A DNA stretch of 14,351 nt from JANMDR01 sp031376425 (GCA_031376425.1 JANMDR010000142.1:1-14351); one strand, 5' to 3'. Shown: positions 6,640 through 14,348, counted from the stretch's first letter. The notes: generated by a model from the letters alone, not told the origin. Made by a program: numbers and translations.

Positions 6640-7569
6640 TTACATCCCGCTTTTTTTGATCCAATCAATTGTGGCCATCAGCCCATCTTCAATACTAATG
6701 ATGGGCGACCAGCCTAGTTCATTTCGCGCAAGCTCATTACTCAAAATACTGACCGGAACGTCGAATGGTCTACTAGGGAGGTATTTACGTTCAATTTTTT
6801 TATTGAGCACGGATTCAAGCACTTTGATCAAAGATTCCAAACTCATGCCAACACCTGAGCTAATATTAAATACGCGTTCTTGCCCCTTATAAATAGATGC
6901 CTTCGCCAACGCCTCTACCACATCACTGATATGCAAATAGTCTCTCGTGACGCTACCGTCGCCCCAAACTTCGATAGGCGTTTCCGACATGGCACGGTTT
7001 AAAAATGCGGCTATTACGCCTTGCGCCGTTTCAATTCGCTGCCGTTCACCATAAGGATTTGCAACGCGAAGCGAGATAGCAGTCAATCCATATAAGCGCT
7101 CATAGAGTTGCAAATACTTTTCAATCGCCAGCTTGGTTATGCCATAAGAAACGATTGGATTAGTGGGGTGCTTCTCATCAATTGGAAGGTAGTTGGGATT
7201 GCCGTAAACAGTACCGCCGGATGAAATAAAAACAATGCGCGGCACCTTACATTCAACCATGCAACGCAATAGTTGTAGGCTGGCAATTACGTTGCTTTGC
7301 ACATCATAAACGGGGTCATCATTTGAATTTTTTGGCAGCGACGTTGAGATGAGATGAAAAACAACATCGGTACCGGCAACAGATTTTTTAAGATCGTGGA
7401 CATTTGAAAAATCACCACTGACCCATTCAATCTTCTCGTACGGCAGAAATGATCGGTACTGCGCAACGCGCGGGCGCTCAAAGATGCGGATAGCGTGACC
7501 ATCACTCAATAGTCTATCCGCTAGTGCAGAGCCAATGAATCCACCGCCGCCAAAAATAACGCACTTCAA
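6640..7569 (-). CDS. NAD-dependent nucleotide-sugar epimerase/dehydratase (extended SDR)
   Basis: This 309-residue extended short-chain dehydrogenase resembles UDP-glucose/UDP-N-acetylglucosamine 4-epimerases and related enzymes that make sugar donors for polysaccharides. The N-terminal Rossmann motif is GGGGFIG (7-13) and the strand FISSGGTVYG (114-123) carries the catalytic Ser. The Tyr142-x3-Lys146 pair is in SYGITKLAIEKY. NPYGERQ (171-177) and RDYLHISDVVEA are typical of GalE-like enzymes. Exact substrate cannot be assigned. The start codon is TTG (7567-7569), because the Rossmann motif begins at once and no ATG fits; AGGGA about eight bases upstream supports it. It lies 27 bases after the glycosyltransferase stop, so the two genes form an operon and probably supply and transfer a sugar in the same pathway. 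Confidence 0.9.
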   Translation of the reverse strand: MKCVIFGGGGFIGSALADRLLSDGHAIRIFERPRVAQYRSFLPYEKIEWVSGDFSNVHDLKKSVAGTDVVFHLISTSLPKNSNDDPVYDVQSNVIASLQLLRCMVECKVPRIVFISSGGTVYGNPNYLPIDEKHPTNPIVSYGITKLAIEKYLQLYERLYGLTAISLRVANPYGERQRIETAQGVIAAFLNRAMSETPIEVWGDGSVTRDYLHISDVVEALAKASIYKGQERVFNISSGVGMSLESLIKVLESVLNKKIERKYLPSRPFDVPVSILSNELARNELGWSPIISIEDGLMATIDWIKKSGM

Positions 7570-7596
7570 GTCAGCATTCCCTAAGCATTATTTGGT

Positions 7597-8679
7597 TTAT
7601 CCACGAAGCCATGGCGACCCGCTACGCCAATCACTTGTGTCATAGAAACCATCTCCCCAAAGCGTCATTAATTGTTCAAAATAATCTTGGTAGTGGTGTT
7701 TAATAACATTGATTGAGTATTTTTTAACGGCATCGTCAGAGATGGCTTGGTAGTCAAGCCCCTTTACCGCTTCAGTGGCTGCCATAAATTCTGAAATCGT
7801 TCTGCAGCGGAAACCATTAAAACCATTTCTGATCGTCTCAGTAAATACACCCCAATCGGTACAAATTACGGGCGTACCTGTCGTCAATGCCATGATGTGA
7901 ACCGTCTCCATTGGCCCCACGTACGCAGTCGGCACAAAGACTGCCTGTGCCCGCCCCATCAATTCACCAAGGCGCTCCAGCCCGACAACACCCACATACT
8001 CGCCGTACTCAGGCGGGGACCCTGAGCCTGCGATGATTAGGCGTTTACCTAAGCGCTTACAAACATCCACGGCAATACCATAACCTTTTCTGTCAATCAG
8101 GCGACCGGCAAACAAATAATAATCTTCTTTGTTGGGTTGAAAAGGAAAGTCTTTGGGGTCAACATAGCCGTGAATGACCGCATCATAATTTCGCCCATCG
8201 GAGCCCATCGCTGTGTAAAGATAGCCATATACGGTGTGCATCCACGCATAACTCTCAAACACACGGTAAGATGAAAAAACACCTTCGTAGCCAATTCCAA
8301 ATTCCACAGTCATATTAGCCGGAAAGCTGTCGGCGATGACCTTGTGAACATGACCAGCAATGACACAAATGAAGTCCTTCGGCTTGATCCGCGTGCGCAT
8401 CTCGGCGACTACGCGCTGATTCATTAATTTGAATTGTTTTTCTTCCGCACTGAACTGCGGGATGCCCTCCAATTGTTCTGACTTTCGGATACAAGTCACT
8501 AGTTCACTGACTTGCGCCTCGTTTTCTTCTGAGGCATAAAGATAAACCTGATGCCCCAAACTCGACATCATATTGCAGAAATTCCTTACCTTCTCTGTAT
8601 ATGCACATGCGCTGTGGGCTTTTGTTGTTTGCGTATGCGGAAGCGAAACGACATGAAAAGTAAAAACTTGGGAATTCAT
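7597..8679 (-). CDS. GT-B fold glycosyltransferase, family 4-like
   Basis: A roughly 360-residue cytoplasmic glycosyltransferase. The C-terminal half has the family signs FAGRLIDRKGYGIAVDV (nucleotide-sugar domain entry), RLIIAGSGSP, ERLGELMGRAQAVFVPT and ETVHIMALTTGTPVICTDWG, where the E-x7-type donor-binding segment is present in variant form (GPMETVHIMAL). The N-terminal opening VSLPHTQTTKAHSACAYTEKVRNF resembles a group of poorly characterised environmental glycosyltransferases (from memory). ATG at 8677-8679 is preferred. A TTG four codons earlier (8689-8691) is possible, but neither has a strong ribosome-binding site. It is first in an operon with the epimerase. Likely targets are surface polysaccharide or protein glycans; the acceptor is unknown. 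Confidence 0.85.
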   Translation of the reverse strand: MNSQVFTFHVVSLPHTQTTKAHSACAYTEKVRNFCNMMSSLGHQVYLYASEENEAQVSELVTCIRKSEQLEGIPQFSAEEKQFKLMNQRVVAEMRTRIKPKDFICVIAGHVHKVIADSFPANMTVEFGIGYEGVFSSYRVFESYAWMHTVYGYLYTAMGSDGRNYDAVIHGYVDPKDFPFQPNKEDYYLFAGRLIDRKGYGIAVDVCKRLGKRLIIAGSGSPPEYGEYVGVVGLERLGELMGRAQAVFVPTAYVGPMETVHIMALTTGTPVICTDWGVFTETIRNGFNGFRCRTISEFMAATEAVKGLDYQAISDDAVKKYSINVIKHHYQDYFEQLMTLWGDGFYDTSDWRSGSPWLRG

Positions 8680-8699
8680 TTTCTTAGCCAAAATTAAAA

Positions 8700-8724
8700 A
8701 CTTGTCCAGAATATCTGGATAAAT
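8700..8724 (-). promoter_or_regulatory. Operator-like dyad upstream of the sugar operon
   Basis: An imperfect palindrome has a perfect core TCCAGA-ATA-TCTGGA (8705-8719) and partly matching flanks (9 of 11 pairs per arm). It is centred about 33 bases upstream of the glycosyltransferase ATG, where a regulator could block transcription. No regulator gene is adjacent, and the binding protein is unknown. Confidence 0.35.
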
Positions 8725-8733
8725 ATCGGTCGG

Positions 8734-8802
8734 GAGTTAGGGATGCGGAAACTGCAAATTTCCCATTTTTGATGCAGTGACGGGCGCATTGCGTTGTTGT
8801 TC
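8734..8802 (+). repeat. Solo arm of the 5541-5709 repeat family
   Basis: This copy matches the inverted right arm at 5640-5709 along about 70 aligned positions, with few substitutions and a few single-base gaps. The last 25 bases (8778-8802) are identical to the reverse complement of 5640-5664. Similarity stops abruptly after GTTGTTGTTC. Together the copies flank the toxin-antitoxin and sugar genes. Confidence 0.8.
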
Positions 8803-8860
8803 CTCATTCCGTTTCTAAATCAAAAATGCCATTACCTGCACCTTATAAAATATGAGACAT

Positions 8861-8888
8861 CGTCATTCCAGCCTTCGCTGGAATGACG
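8861..8888. repeat. REP-like perfect palindrome
   Basis: CGTCATTCCAGC (8861-8872) and GCTGGAATGACG (8877-8888) form a perfect 12 bp stem around CTTC. Palindromes of the GTCATTCC...GGAATGAC type are dispersed in many proteobacterial genomes (from memory). An outer CCTGCA/TGCAGG pair (8835-8840 and 8898-8903) may mark a larger unit. It could act as a bidirectional terminator or an mRNA 3'-end stabiliser. Confidence 0.7.
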
Positions 8889-9064
8889 GTTGTTTATTGC
8901 AGGCACAAATAATTGATGCACGAATGAAGTAAAAATGGAGTTAACGCAATAACCCTGAAAGGCATTGAAGTTAGGCCGCACGCCGCGTAAATAATACCTC
9001 AGGCCGTGCCGTAGATAATCACAGCCTGCGAATTCAAAAAAAACGTTATATCTTCAGTGAATTT

Positions 9065-10969
9065 CTAAAACGGCTGCCGATAAATCGGCTTACTCTGCGT
9101 TACGCCATCAATAGTGGTCGTCATTACGGCGTTTTCCTGATCGGTAAATGTAATCGTCAGCACGCCTGCTTTATTTAACTTGAACTGATTGGCGTCATAG
9201 CTTGTGCCAATCCACGCCGAGCTGGTCGTTGTATAAACATCACCCGTAAAGACGTTTTCATCCCACTTACCGTTGGACACAACAAACCAATTTGGCTTGC
9301 CATTGGCGTCATAGGTGTACCATACCGCGAATAAATTACGCTCTTGCTGCGCAATGGCGATGCCCCAGCCGTTTTCAGCCTGACTACCCCACCACATATC
9401 GCGCACCATCAATCGAGGGGCGCTATCTTGCACACCAAATGGTTGACGCACGATCTGTTTGCGTCCGCTCACACCGTTGATGGTGTAGTCAAGTACGGCG
9501 GTATTTAGATTGGTAAAGGTCAGTGTCGCCGTGCCAGTTGGTTGCGGCACGTTGAAACGGGTAGTATCGTAATCAAAATAAGGGCTGCCTGTAGTTTGGT
9601 AGAGCGGGCCACTAAAGCGCGTGAAAGTTGCATCCCATGATCCGCCGGGCATCACCACCCATGTTGGTTTGCCTTGAGTATCGTAAATGTAGAAGGTATT
9701 AAACTGTATCGCGCCTTTTTGCATGATCGACATGCCCCAGCCGTTTTCAATCAAGCCTGCCCACCAGAGATCTGAGTAGTCACGCGGCCCAGTAGCCGGA
9801 ACCACAAAAGCGAGCGCGGTCTGAACAGCGGTATTATTGATATCGCCAGAATAGATAGCTGTGTAGTTACGATTGCCAGATTGGATTTGCGCAACCGTAC
9901 AGACCGCAACCGCATTACTCGCCACACCGGGATTGCTAAAATCTAGCGGCAATGCTGCTAGCGGTACATTCGTGCAACCTGGCACATCAATACCACCATC
10001 GGTAAAGCGCACGCTTCCAGTTGGGCGAACCCCATTCACCAGCGCGGTGAGCACCAGTGGCAGGCCCGCAGCAGGACGAATCGGCGTGCCGCTCATGCTG
10101 ATGGTGACGCCACGAGTTGAAACCAATTGCAGTATCGACGCCAAGGCCGTGGGCAATCCGCCGGTCGCGCGATAATAGGCGAAATAGCTATGAAGTCCAG
10201 CACCACGATTGGTATCAGGTACGATACACGTTGCTACATCAGCAACAACAGGCACGTTGCCACATAGCATAGCGTCGCCTGTTGACGTCATTTCGCCAAA
10301 GCTGACGACACCCGTTGTGGTGCTGCCGATAACTTTTGCAGTCAAGGTGATGGGTTGCCCAACAATGGACGGGTTGATTGAAGATGTGAGTGCTGCGGAA
10401 ACGACGGGAATAATGGATAGGATACGGAAACTTTGATCAACTGGAGCGGCGGCAGGAATGGTTTGATTGCCCGGCTGGCTGGCACGTAAGGTGCACAAGC
10501 CTACTAAGATTGTACGAACACTGCCACCTGTAACGTTGCAAACAAGCGGTGTTAGTGATGAGAAACTGACCGGTAAACCAGAAGATGCGCTTGCATTTGC
10601 ATCAAACTGTAAAATACTAAATTGACGGTCAGGGATAGGTGGGAAGGTAATGGTATTGGTACCGCTATCTAAGGGTGCCAAGGGAGCAATACTAGCTTGC
10701 GGGCCAGTTTGATTCGTGAAGTTGGTGCTGGTCAGTTTGCCGGATGATACACCGTCACCGACAGATGAGTTAAGACGGAAACCGGATGAGCTCATTGCGC
10801 CTACGCCAGCATTGATGGCGTCGGCAGGAATGTTGAAGTTGGCGCTGCTGGAACTGGCCGCGTGTGCGGAAAAGATGCCAATGGGCGATATCAGCAGCAA
10901 AAACACGCTGAACATCGGGACGATGAGCTGTTTGCAGCCTTTCATCAAGTTTTGATCAAACCCTAACAT
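9065..10969 (-). CDS. Secreted Ig-like repeat protein with two C-terminal Trp-rich modules
   Basis: A 634-residue protein with a clear signal peptide (1-37, FSVFLLLISPIGIF then SAHA|A). After it come a Ser-rich segment with the motif FNIPADAIN (45-53) and a region resembling MBG/Ig-like proteins (about 105-183; ASASSGLPVSFSSLTPLVC). Two Ig-like domains of the Big_3_5 type follow (about 190-283 and 287-390; PTGSVRFTDGG, YTAIYSGD). The last part is a tandem pair of ~111-residue modules (400-511 and 524-634) sharing LWW/MWW, ENGWG, YDxxGKPxW, GxWD, TFT and a terminal RQPF. It should be extracellular or surface attached, perhaps adhesive. The ATG at 10967-10969 has AGAGGG upstream; Met9 is an alternative. 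It follows the collagen-like gene on the same strand after 279 bases that show no gene. Function unknown. Confidence 0.85.
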   Translation of the reverse strand: MLGFDQNLMKGCKQLIVPMFSVFLLLISPIGIFSAHAASSSSANFNIPADAINAGVGAMSSSGFRLNSSVGDGVSSGKLTSTNFTNQTGPQASIAPLAPLDSGTNTITFPPIPDRQFSILQFDANASASSGLPVSFSSLTPLVCNVTGGSVRTILVGLCTLRASQPGNQTIPAAAPVDQSFRILSIIPVVSAALTSSINPSIVGQPITLTAKVIGSTTTGVVSFGEMTSTGDAMLCGNVPVVADVATCIVPDTNRGAGLHSYFAYYRATGGLPTALASILQLVSTRGVTISMSGTPIRPAAGLPLVLTALVNGVRPTGSVRFTDGGIDVPGCTNVPLAALPLDFSNPGVASNAVAVCTVAQIQSGNRNYTAIYSGDINNTAVQTALAFVVPATGPRDYSDLWWAGLIENGWGMSIMQKGAIQFNTFYIYDTQGKPTWVVMPGGSWDATFTRFSGPLYQTTGSPYFDYDTTRFNVPQPTGTATLTFTNLNTAVLDYTINGVSGRKQIVRQPFGVQDSAPRLMVRDMWWGSQAENGWGIAIAQQERNLFAVWYTYDANGKPNWFVVSNGKWDENVFTGDVYTTTSSAWIGTSYDANQFKLNKAGVLTITFTDQENAVMTTTIDGVTQSKPIYRQPF

Positions 10970-11248
10970 TGGCCTGCCCTCTTAAGCAATTTAAGCATTT
11001 TTGGCTGGAAATGCCTGTGGAATGGCGAGGTTGTGCTTTTGATTAAATTTAATACGGATAGCGCAGTTTGCGGTTGTGTGCACGGTTGCCGGTAAGTCGC
11101 CCGCGCAAGACTATCTATCAACTTGCTCGACCAAACAATCTGCTCGGCGATACCACACGAAGCCAGCACCGAGCCATTGTTAACGATCCTGTTTAGAAAG
11201 ATATACACCGCGTTGGTTTCCTTTACGGTTTATCACGCATACGATGGA

Positions 11249-13576
11249 TTAATTGCAACGTGTTGTGACGTTCGTCGCGACAGTCGGCACGGTGCTGGAC
11301 TGGTTTATTTGCAGCGCTACTGTATCTCCTGCGACAACGGTGAACGGGTTTGCGGTGGTGTTGGCAGAGACCAGTGCGTTTGTCACCGATACAGTAATAG
11401 AGGTGGACATTAAGGTCGCGACGCCATTTTTATAAAGTGTGATGGTAATCGTACTACCACTCGCACCTGCAGTCATTGTGCCATTCACATACATGGCGCT
11501 GAAAGTGCAACTTGCTGGTATTGTTGTCGCGACTAAGCTGTATGTCGCGGTGTGTGCGGTCCCTGTGGCGGTACCACCCGTGTTGCCAGCAATTAGTGCA
11601 AAGCCTGGGTTAACAGTGAGAGAGGGTTGGAACCGAGCAACAAACACTGTGCCCGCACCGGAAGCACCAGTTGCGCCCACTGCACCCGTAGCCCCTGTCG
11701 GACCCGCAACCGTACTTGCTGCGCCGGTTGCACCTGTCGCACCCGTTGCACCGACTGAACCCGCTGCGCCAGTTGCACCTGTCGGACCCGCGACTGAACT
11801 AGCCGCGCCCGTTGCACCTGTTGCACCCGTTGCACCGACCGAACCCACTGCGCCCGCTGCGCCAGTTGCACCGACTGACCCCGTCGCACCCGTTGCCCCC
11901 GTAGCGCCTACCGAACCTGCTGCACCTGTGACACCTGTCGCACCAACTGTGCCGGTCGCCCCTGTTGGCCCTGCAACTGTACTAGCCGCACCAGTTGCAC
12001 CTGTCACGCCCGTTGCACCAACCGAACCCACTGCGCCGGTTGCACCGACCGAACCTGTTGCACCCGTTGCCCCCGTAGCGCCTACCGAACCTGCTGCACC
12101 TGTGACACCTGTCGCACCAACTGTGCCGGTCGCCCCTGTTGGCCCTGCGACGGTACTATCAGCACCAGTCGCGCCCGTTGCACCGACCGAACCCGTCGCA
12201 CCCGTTGCGCCGGTTGCACCAACAGCGCCCGTCGCACCTGTTGCTCCCGTAGCGCCTACCGAACCTACTGCACCCGTCACACCTGTCGCACCAACTGTGC
12301 CGGTCGCCCCTGTTGGCCCTGCGACCGTACTAGCAGCACCAGTTGCACCTGTCGCGCCCGTTGCACCGACCGAACCCACTGCTCCCGTTGCGCCGGTTGC
12401 ACCGACTGAACCAGTTGCACCCGTAGCACCTACCGAACCTACTGCACCGGTCGCGCCAACTGAACCCGTTGCACCAACTGTGCCAGTCGCCCCTGTCGGC
12501 CCCGCAACTGTACTAGCAGCACCAGTTGCACCTGTCGCGCCCGTTGCACCGACCGAACCGGTTGCGCCTGTCGCGCCGGTTGCACCGACCGAACCTATTG
12601 CTCCCGTTGCGCCTGTAGCACCAACCGTACCAACTGCTCCCGTTGCGCCTGATGCACCAACAGTGCCAGACGCGCCTGTAGGGCCTGCGACTGTACTAGC
12701 CGCGCCGGTTGCGCCCGTTGCACCGACCGAACCGGTTGCACCAACTGTGCCAGCAGCCCCTGTCGGCCCCGCGACTGTACTCGCCGCACCGGTTGCACCC
12801 GTTGCACCGACCGTTCCAGTCGCACCCGTTGCACCAACTGTTCCGGTTGCCCCAGTCGCGCCTGTTGCGCCAACAGAGCCCGTCGCACCCACCGCACCAG
12901 TTGCTCCCACCGAACCCGCCGCACCGGTTGCACCCACTGAACCAGTTGCCCCAGTTGCACCAACCGAACCCGCTGCACCAGTCGCGCCAGTCGCACCAAC
13001 TGTACCCGCCGCGCCAACCGAACCAGCTACGCCTGTTGCCCCTGTTGCACCTGTAGCCCCACTGGCACCTGTTGGCCCAGTCGCACCACCGGTTGCAACC
13101 GCACAAATCCATGCGCTCCCATTAAATTGCAGCGTCTGATCGGCAATACAGCCGTTAGCTGCGATTTTTGATAAGGTGACCGAGCCATCCGCAATACTTG
13201 CCGCCCGCAAGGCGTAGGGGGAGGCAGTCAAGGCCTGCCTTGGTGACATTTCAGCATCATTTCCGACAGTGACGCCTAAAAAATATTGCGCATCAAATGG
13301 CAAGGTCAACGGCGTATTGGTGCCAAGAATAACGTTAAAAAGCCCATTGGTGACCGCTACGGTTTGGGTTTCCCGGAAAAGCGCCGTGCCACCTGTCGGA
13401 ACACTATATAGCCGGAAGACAATACTGACTGACGCATTAGTCACCGGCTGGTTCGATGCGTTACTCAGATAACCCTGATAGTTCAACCGTTGCGGAACTT
13501 GTGCTAGCGCATTCGTTCCACCCAAGGCAAGGGCAATACTGAATGCAAGGGCGGTGGGTTTATGGCTTCTTTTCAC
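11249..13576 (-). CDS. Secreted collagen-like repeat protein
   Basis: With the GTG start at 13574-13576 the product is 775 residues. This start is preferred over an upstream TTG (13598-13600) because GGGAG lies about seven bases before it and a compact signal peptide results (KRSH n-region, hydrophobic core, NALA|Q at 25). A globular N-domain (26 to about 160; RLNYQGYLSNASNQPVT ... MSPRQALTASPYALRA) resembles the leader module of other bacterial repeat-fibre proteins. Residues about 163-642 are Gly-X-Y triplets, mainly GAT, GSV, GTV and GAA, broken eight times by AASTVAGP-like segments. The C-terminal 133 residues are beta-rich with two Cys (690 and 774), like a trimerising head of BclA-type fibres. 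Likely a surface or extracellular trimeric filament. Proline is almost absent from the triplets, unlike most collagens. Confidence 0.88.
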   Translation of the reverse strand: MKRSHKPTALAFSIALALGGTNALAQVPQRLNYQGYLSNASNQPVTNASVSIVFRLYSVPTGGTALFRETQTVAVTNGLFNVILGTNTPLTLPFDAQYFLGVTVGNDAEMSPRQALTASPYALRAASIADGSVTLSKIAANGCIADQTLQFNGSAWICAVATGGATGPTGASGATGATGATGVAGSVGAAGTVGATGATGAAGSVGATGATGSVGATGAAGSVGATGAVGATGSVGATGATGATGTVGATGATGTVGATGATGAASTVAGPTGAAGTVGATGSVGATGATGAASTVAGPTGASGTVGASGATGAVGTVGATGATGAIGSVGATGATGATGSVGATGATGATGAASTVAGPTGATGTVGATGSVGATGAVGSVGATGATGSVGATGATGAVGSVGATGATGATGAASTVAGPTGATGTVGATGVTGAVGSVGATGATGATGAVGATGATGATGSVGATGATGADSTVAGPTGATGTVGATGVTGAAGSVGATGATGATGSVGATGAVGSVGATGVTGATGAASTVAGPTGATGTVGATGVTGAAGSVGATGATGATGSVGATGAAGAVGSVGATGATGATGAASSVAGPTGATGAAGSVGATGATGATGAASTVAGPTGATGAVGATGASGAGTVFVARFQPSLTVNPGFALIAGNTGGTATGTAHTATYSLVATTIPASCTFSAMYVNGTMTAGASGSTITITLYKNGVATLMSTSITVSVTNALVSANTTANPFTVVAGDTVALQINQSSTVPTVATNVTTRCN
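11651..13090. repeat. Collagen-coding nested repeat array with 174-183 bp period
   Basis: About 1.44 kb of 9-18 base degenerate units coding (on the minus strand) for Gly-X-Thr/Val triplets. A conserved marker (GG-C-CC-GC-AC-GTACT on the plus strand, coding the (S)TVAGP break) occurs eight times, at about 11700, 11784, 11967, 12141, 12315, 12498, 12681 and 12765. The spacings are 84, 183, 174, 174, 183, 183 and 84 bases. All are multiples of three, so units can be gained or lost in frame. The plus-strand open frame over this array (11439-13139, repeated X-A-P) is a by-product of the repeats. Confidence 0.85.
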
Positions 13577-13677
13577 GATATTGCTCCCGTTTGTGGGCAA
13601 GAACTAATTGCGACTAAATGTGGTTCAAGCCGACCCGCGCGTATAGGCACGGGTCAGCAAGATTTTACAGCATATTG

Positions 13678-13716
13678 CTTGATTGATTGACTTGATTGAT
13701 TGCCTTGATTGATTCT
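13678..13716. repeat. Three tandem 13 bp repeats upstream of the collagen-like gene
   Basis: CTTGATTGATTGA, CTTGATTGATTGC and CTTGATTGATTCT lie head to tail (13678-13690, 13691-13703, 13704-13716), with the internal period-4 motif GATT. They are about 100 bases upstream of the collagen-like start codon. A TAAAAT -10-like box on the minus strand (near 13663-13668) would place its -35 region in the repeats. A GACCCG/CGGGTC hairpin (13632-13655) lies in the would-be leader. Confidence 0.75.
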
Positions 13717-13772
13717 ATACCTACTCAGCATCAACCAACCAGCAATTTTATTTCAGTTTGGCAAAAACTTCA

Positions 13773-14348
13773 TCAATTACGCGACGGAAAGATGCCTTGC
13801 GTGGCAATAATGTAGTTGGTTCCAAGGTAGGGATTTTGTATCGGCAACGGCTGATTGCCGCCACTAAGACCCGTTGTTCCGGTACTGTTAAAGGGGGTGA
13901 GCGTTGTATTGGCAGCGGTTGACACATAGGCTGAAACCAGTGTGACGTCGCGGTCAGTTCCGAATTGCGCAGCGGCAAGTACGGTAGTCGGCCCTGGTAC
14001 TTGTGTATCTGCAGCGGCTGTACTGGCTGGGATTGTAATTGATAAAGCCACCGGGTGGATATGCGTTGGCATTTGCGTTGACAAAATCGTTACCGATGTT
14101 GTGCCCGCCTTTTCACCTTGCACGACCGACGGAAGACCGGGGCCATTACCCATTCCGAGCGGTAGACGAGAGCGGTAGTCAGGAATGCCAAAGGTTTGGA
14201 CGCCATCCCCACCGAAAGTTGTGCCCAGCAGGGCGAACATTGCACTGTTCTGCGCAATGGACATCATCTGCCCACTACAAAACGCATAACCCCGCGGTGC
14301 GTAGTTGAACGCAACCATTTTAATTTCACCGATAAATGGATCAGCCAT
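13773..14348 (-). CDS. Phage tail collar-domain protein, MdpB-like
   Basis: The complete 191-residue protein begins three bases inside the window edge. Its N-terminal half is a typical tail-collar domain (about 6-62; IGEIKMVAFNYAPRGYAFCSGQ, then LLGTTFGGDGVQTFGIPDYRSRLPLG), followed by QMPTHIHPVAL and a Ser/Thr/Ala-rich C-terminus ending in NPYLGTNYIIATQGIFPSRN. This layout matches the microcystin-dependent-protein (MdpB) group, short collar proteins encoded in bacterial chromosomes outside prophages, often as tandem paralogues. No signal peptide is visible. Biochemical role is not established. The stop is TGA at 13773-13775. It is co-directional with, and 196 bases upstream of, the collagen-like gene; its promoter is off the window. 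Confidence 0.88.
   Translation of the reverse strand: MADPFIGEIKMVAFNYAPRGYAFCSGQMMSIAQNSAMFALLGTTFGGDGVQTFGIPDYRSRLPLGMGNGPGLPSVVQGEKAGTTSVTILSTQMPTHIHPVALSITIPASTAAADTQVPGPTTVLAAAQFGTDRDVTLVSAYVSTAANTTLTPFNSTGTTGLSGGNQPLPIQNPYLGTNYIIATQGIFPSRN

Larger units (their letters stand above)
8692..9064. other. Intergenic stretch holding repeats, no gene
   Basis: I see no credible coding sequence here. It holds the operator-like dyad, a repeat half-copy and a REP-like hairpin, listed separately. On the minus strand, just past the end of the Ig-like gene, there is an 8-base T tract (complement of 9036-9043) with no clear stem in front of it, so termination there is uncertain. Confidence 0.6.

Noticed and set aside
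10982..10997. Direct repeat TTAAGCA-AT-TTAAGCA just before the Ig-like gene
   Set aside because: Only two 7-base copies in an AT-rich leader; too short to claim as a regulatory site.
11651..13090. Possible CRISPR array
   Set aside because: The units have no spacer/repeat alternation, are in-frame degenerate codon repeats and extend a real reading frame; no cas genes are present.
11439..13139. 566-codon open frame on the plus strand with repeated X-A-P (Ala-Pro-Val, Thr-Glu-Pro) motifs
   Set aside because: It is the reverse complement of the collagen triplet repeat, which lacks stop codons in several frames. The minus-strand protein has a signal peptide, a ribosome-binding site and globular ends, while this frame has none of these.
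13773..14348. Prophage remnant, suggested by the tail-collar domain
   Set aside because: MdpB-like collar proteins are common chromosomal genes, and no capsid, terminase, integrase or other phage gene lies in the window.
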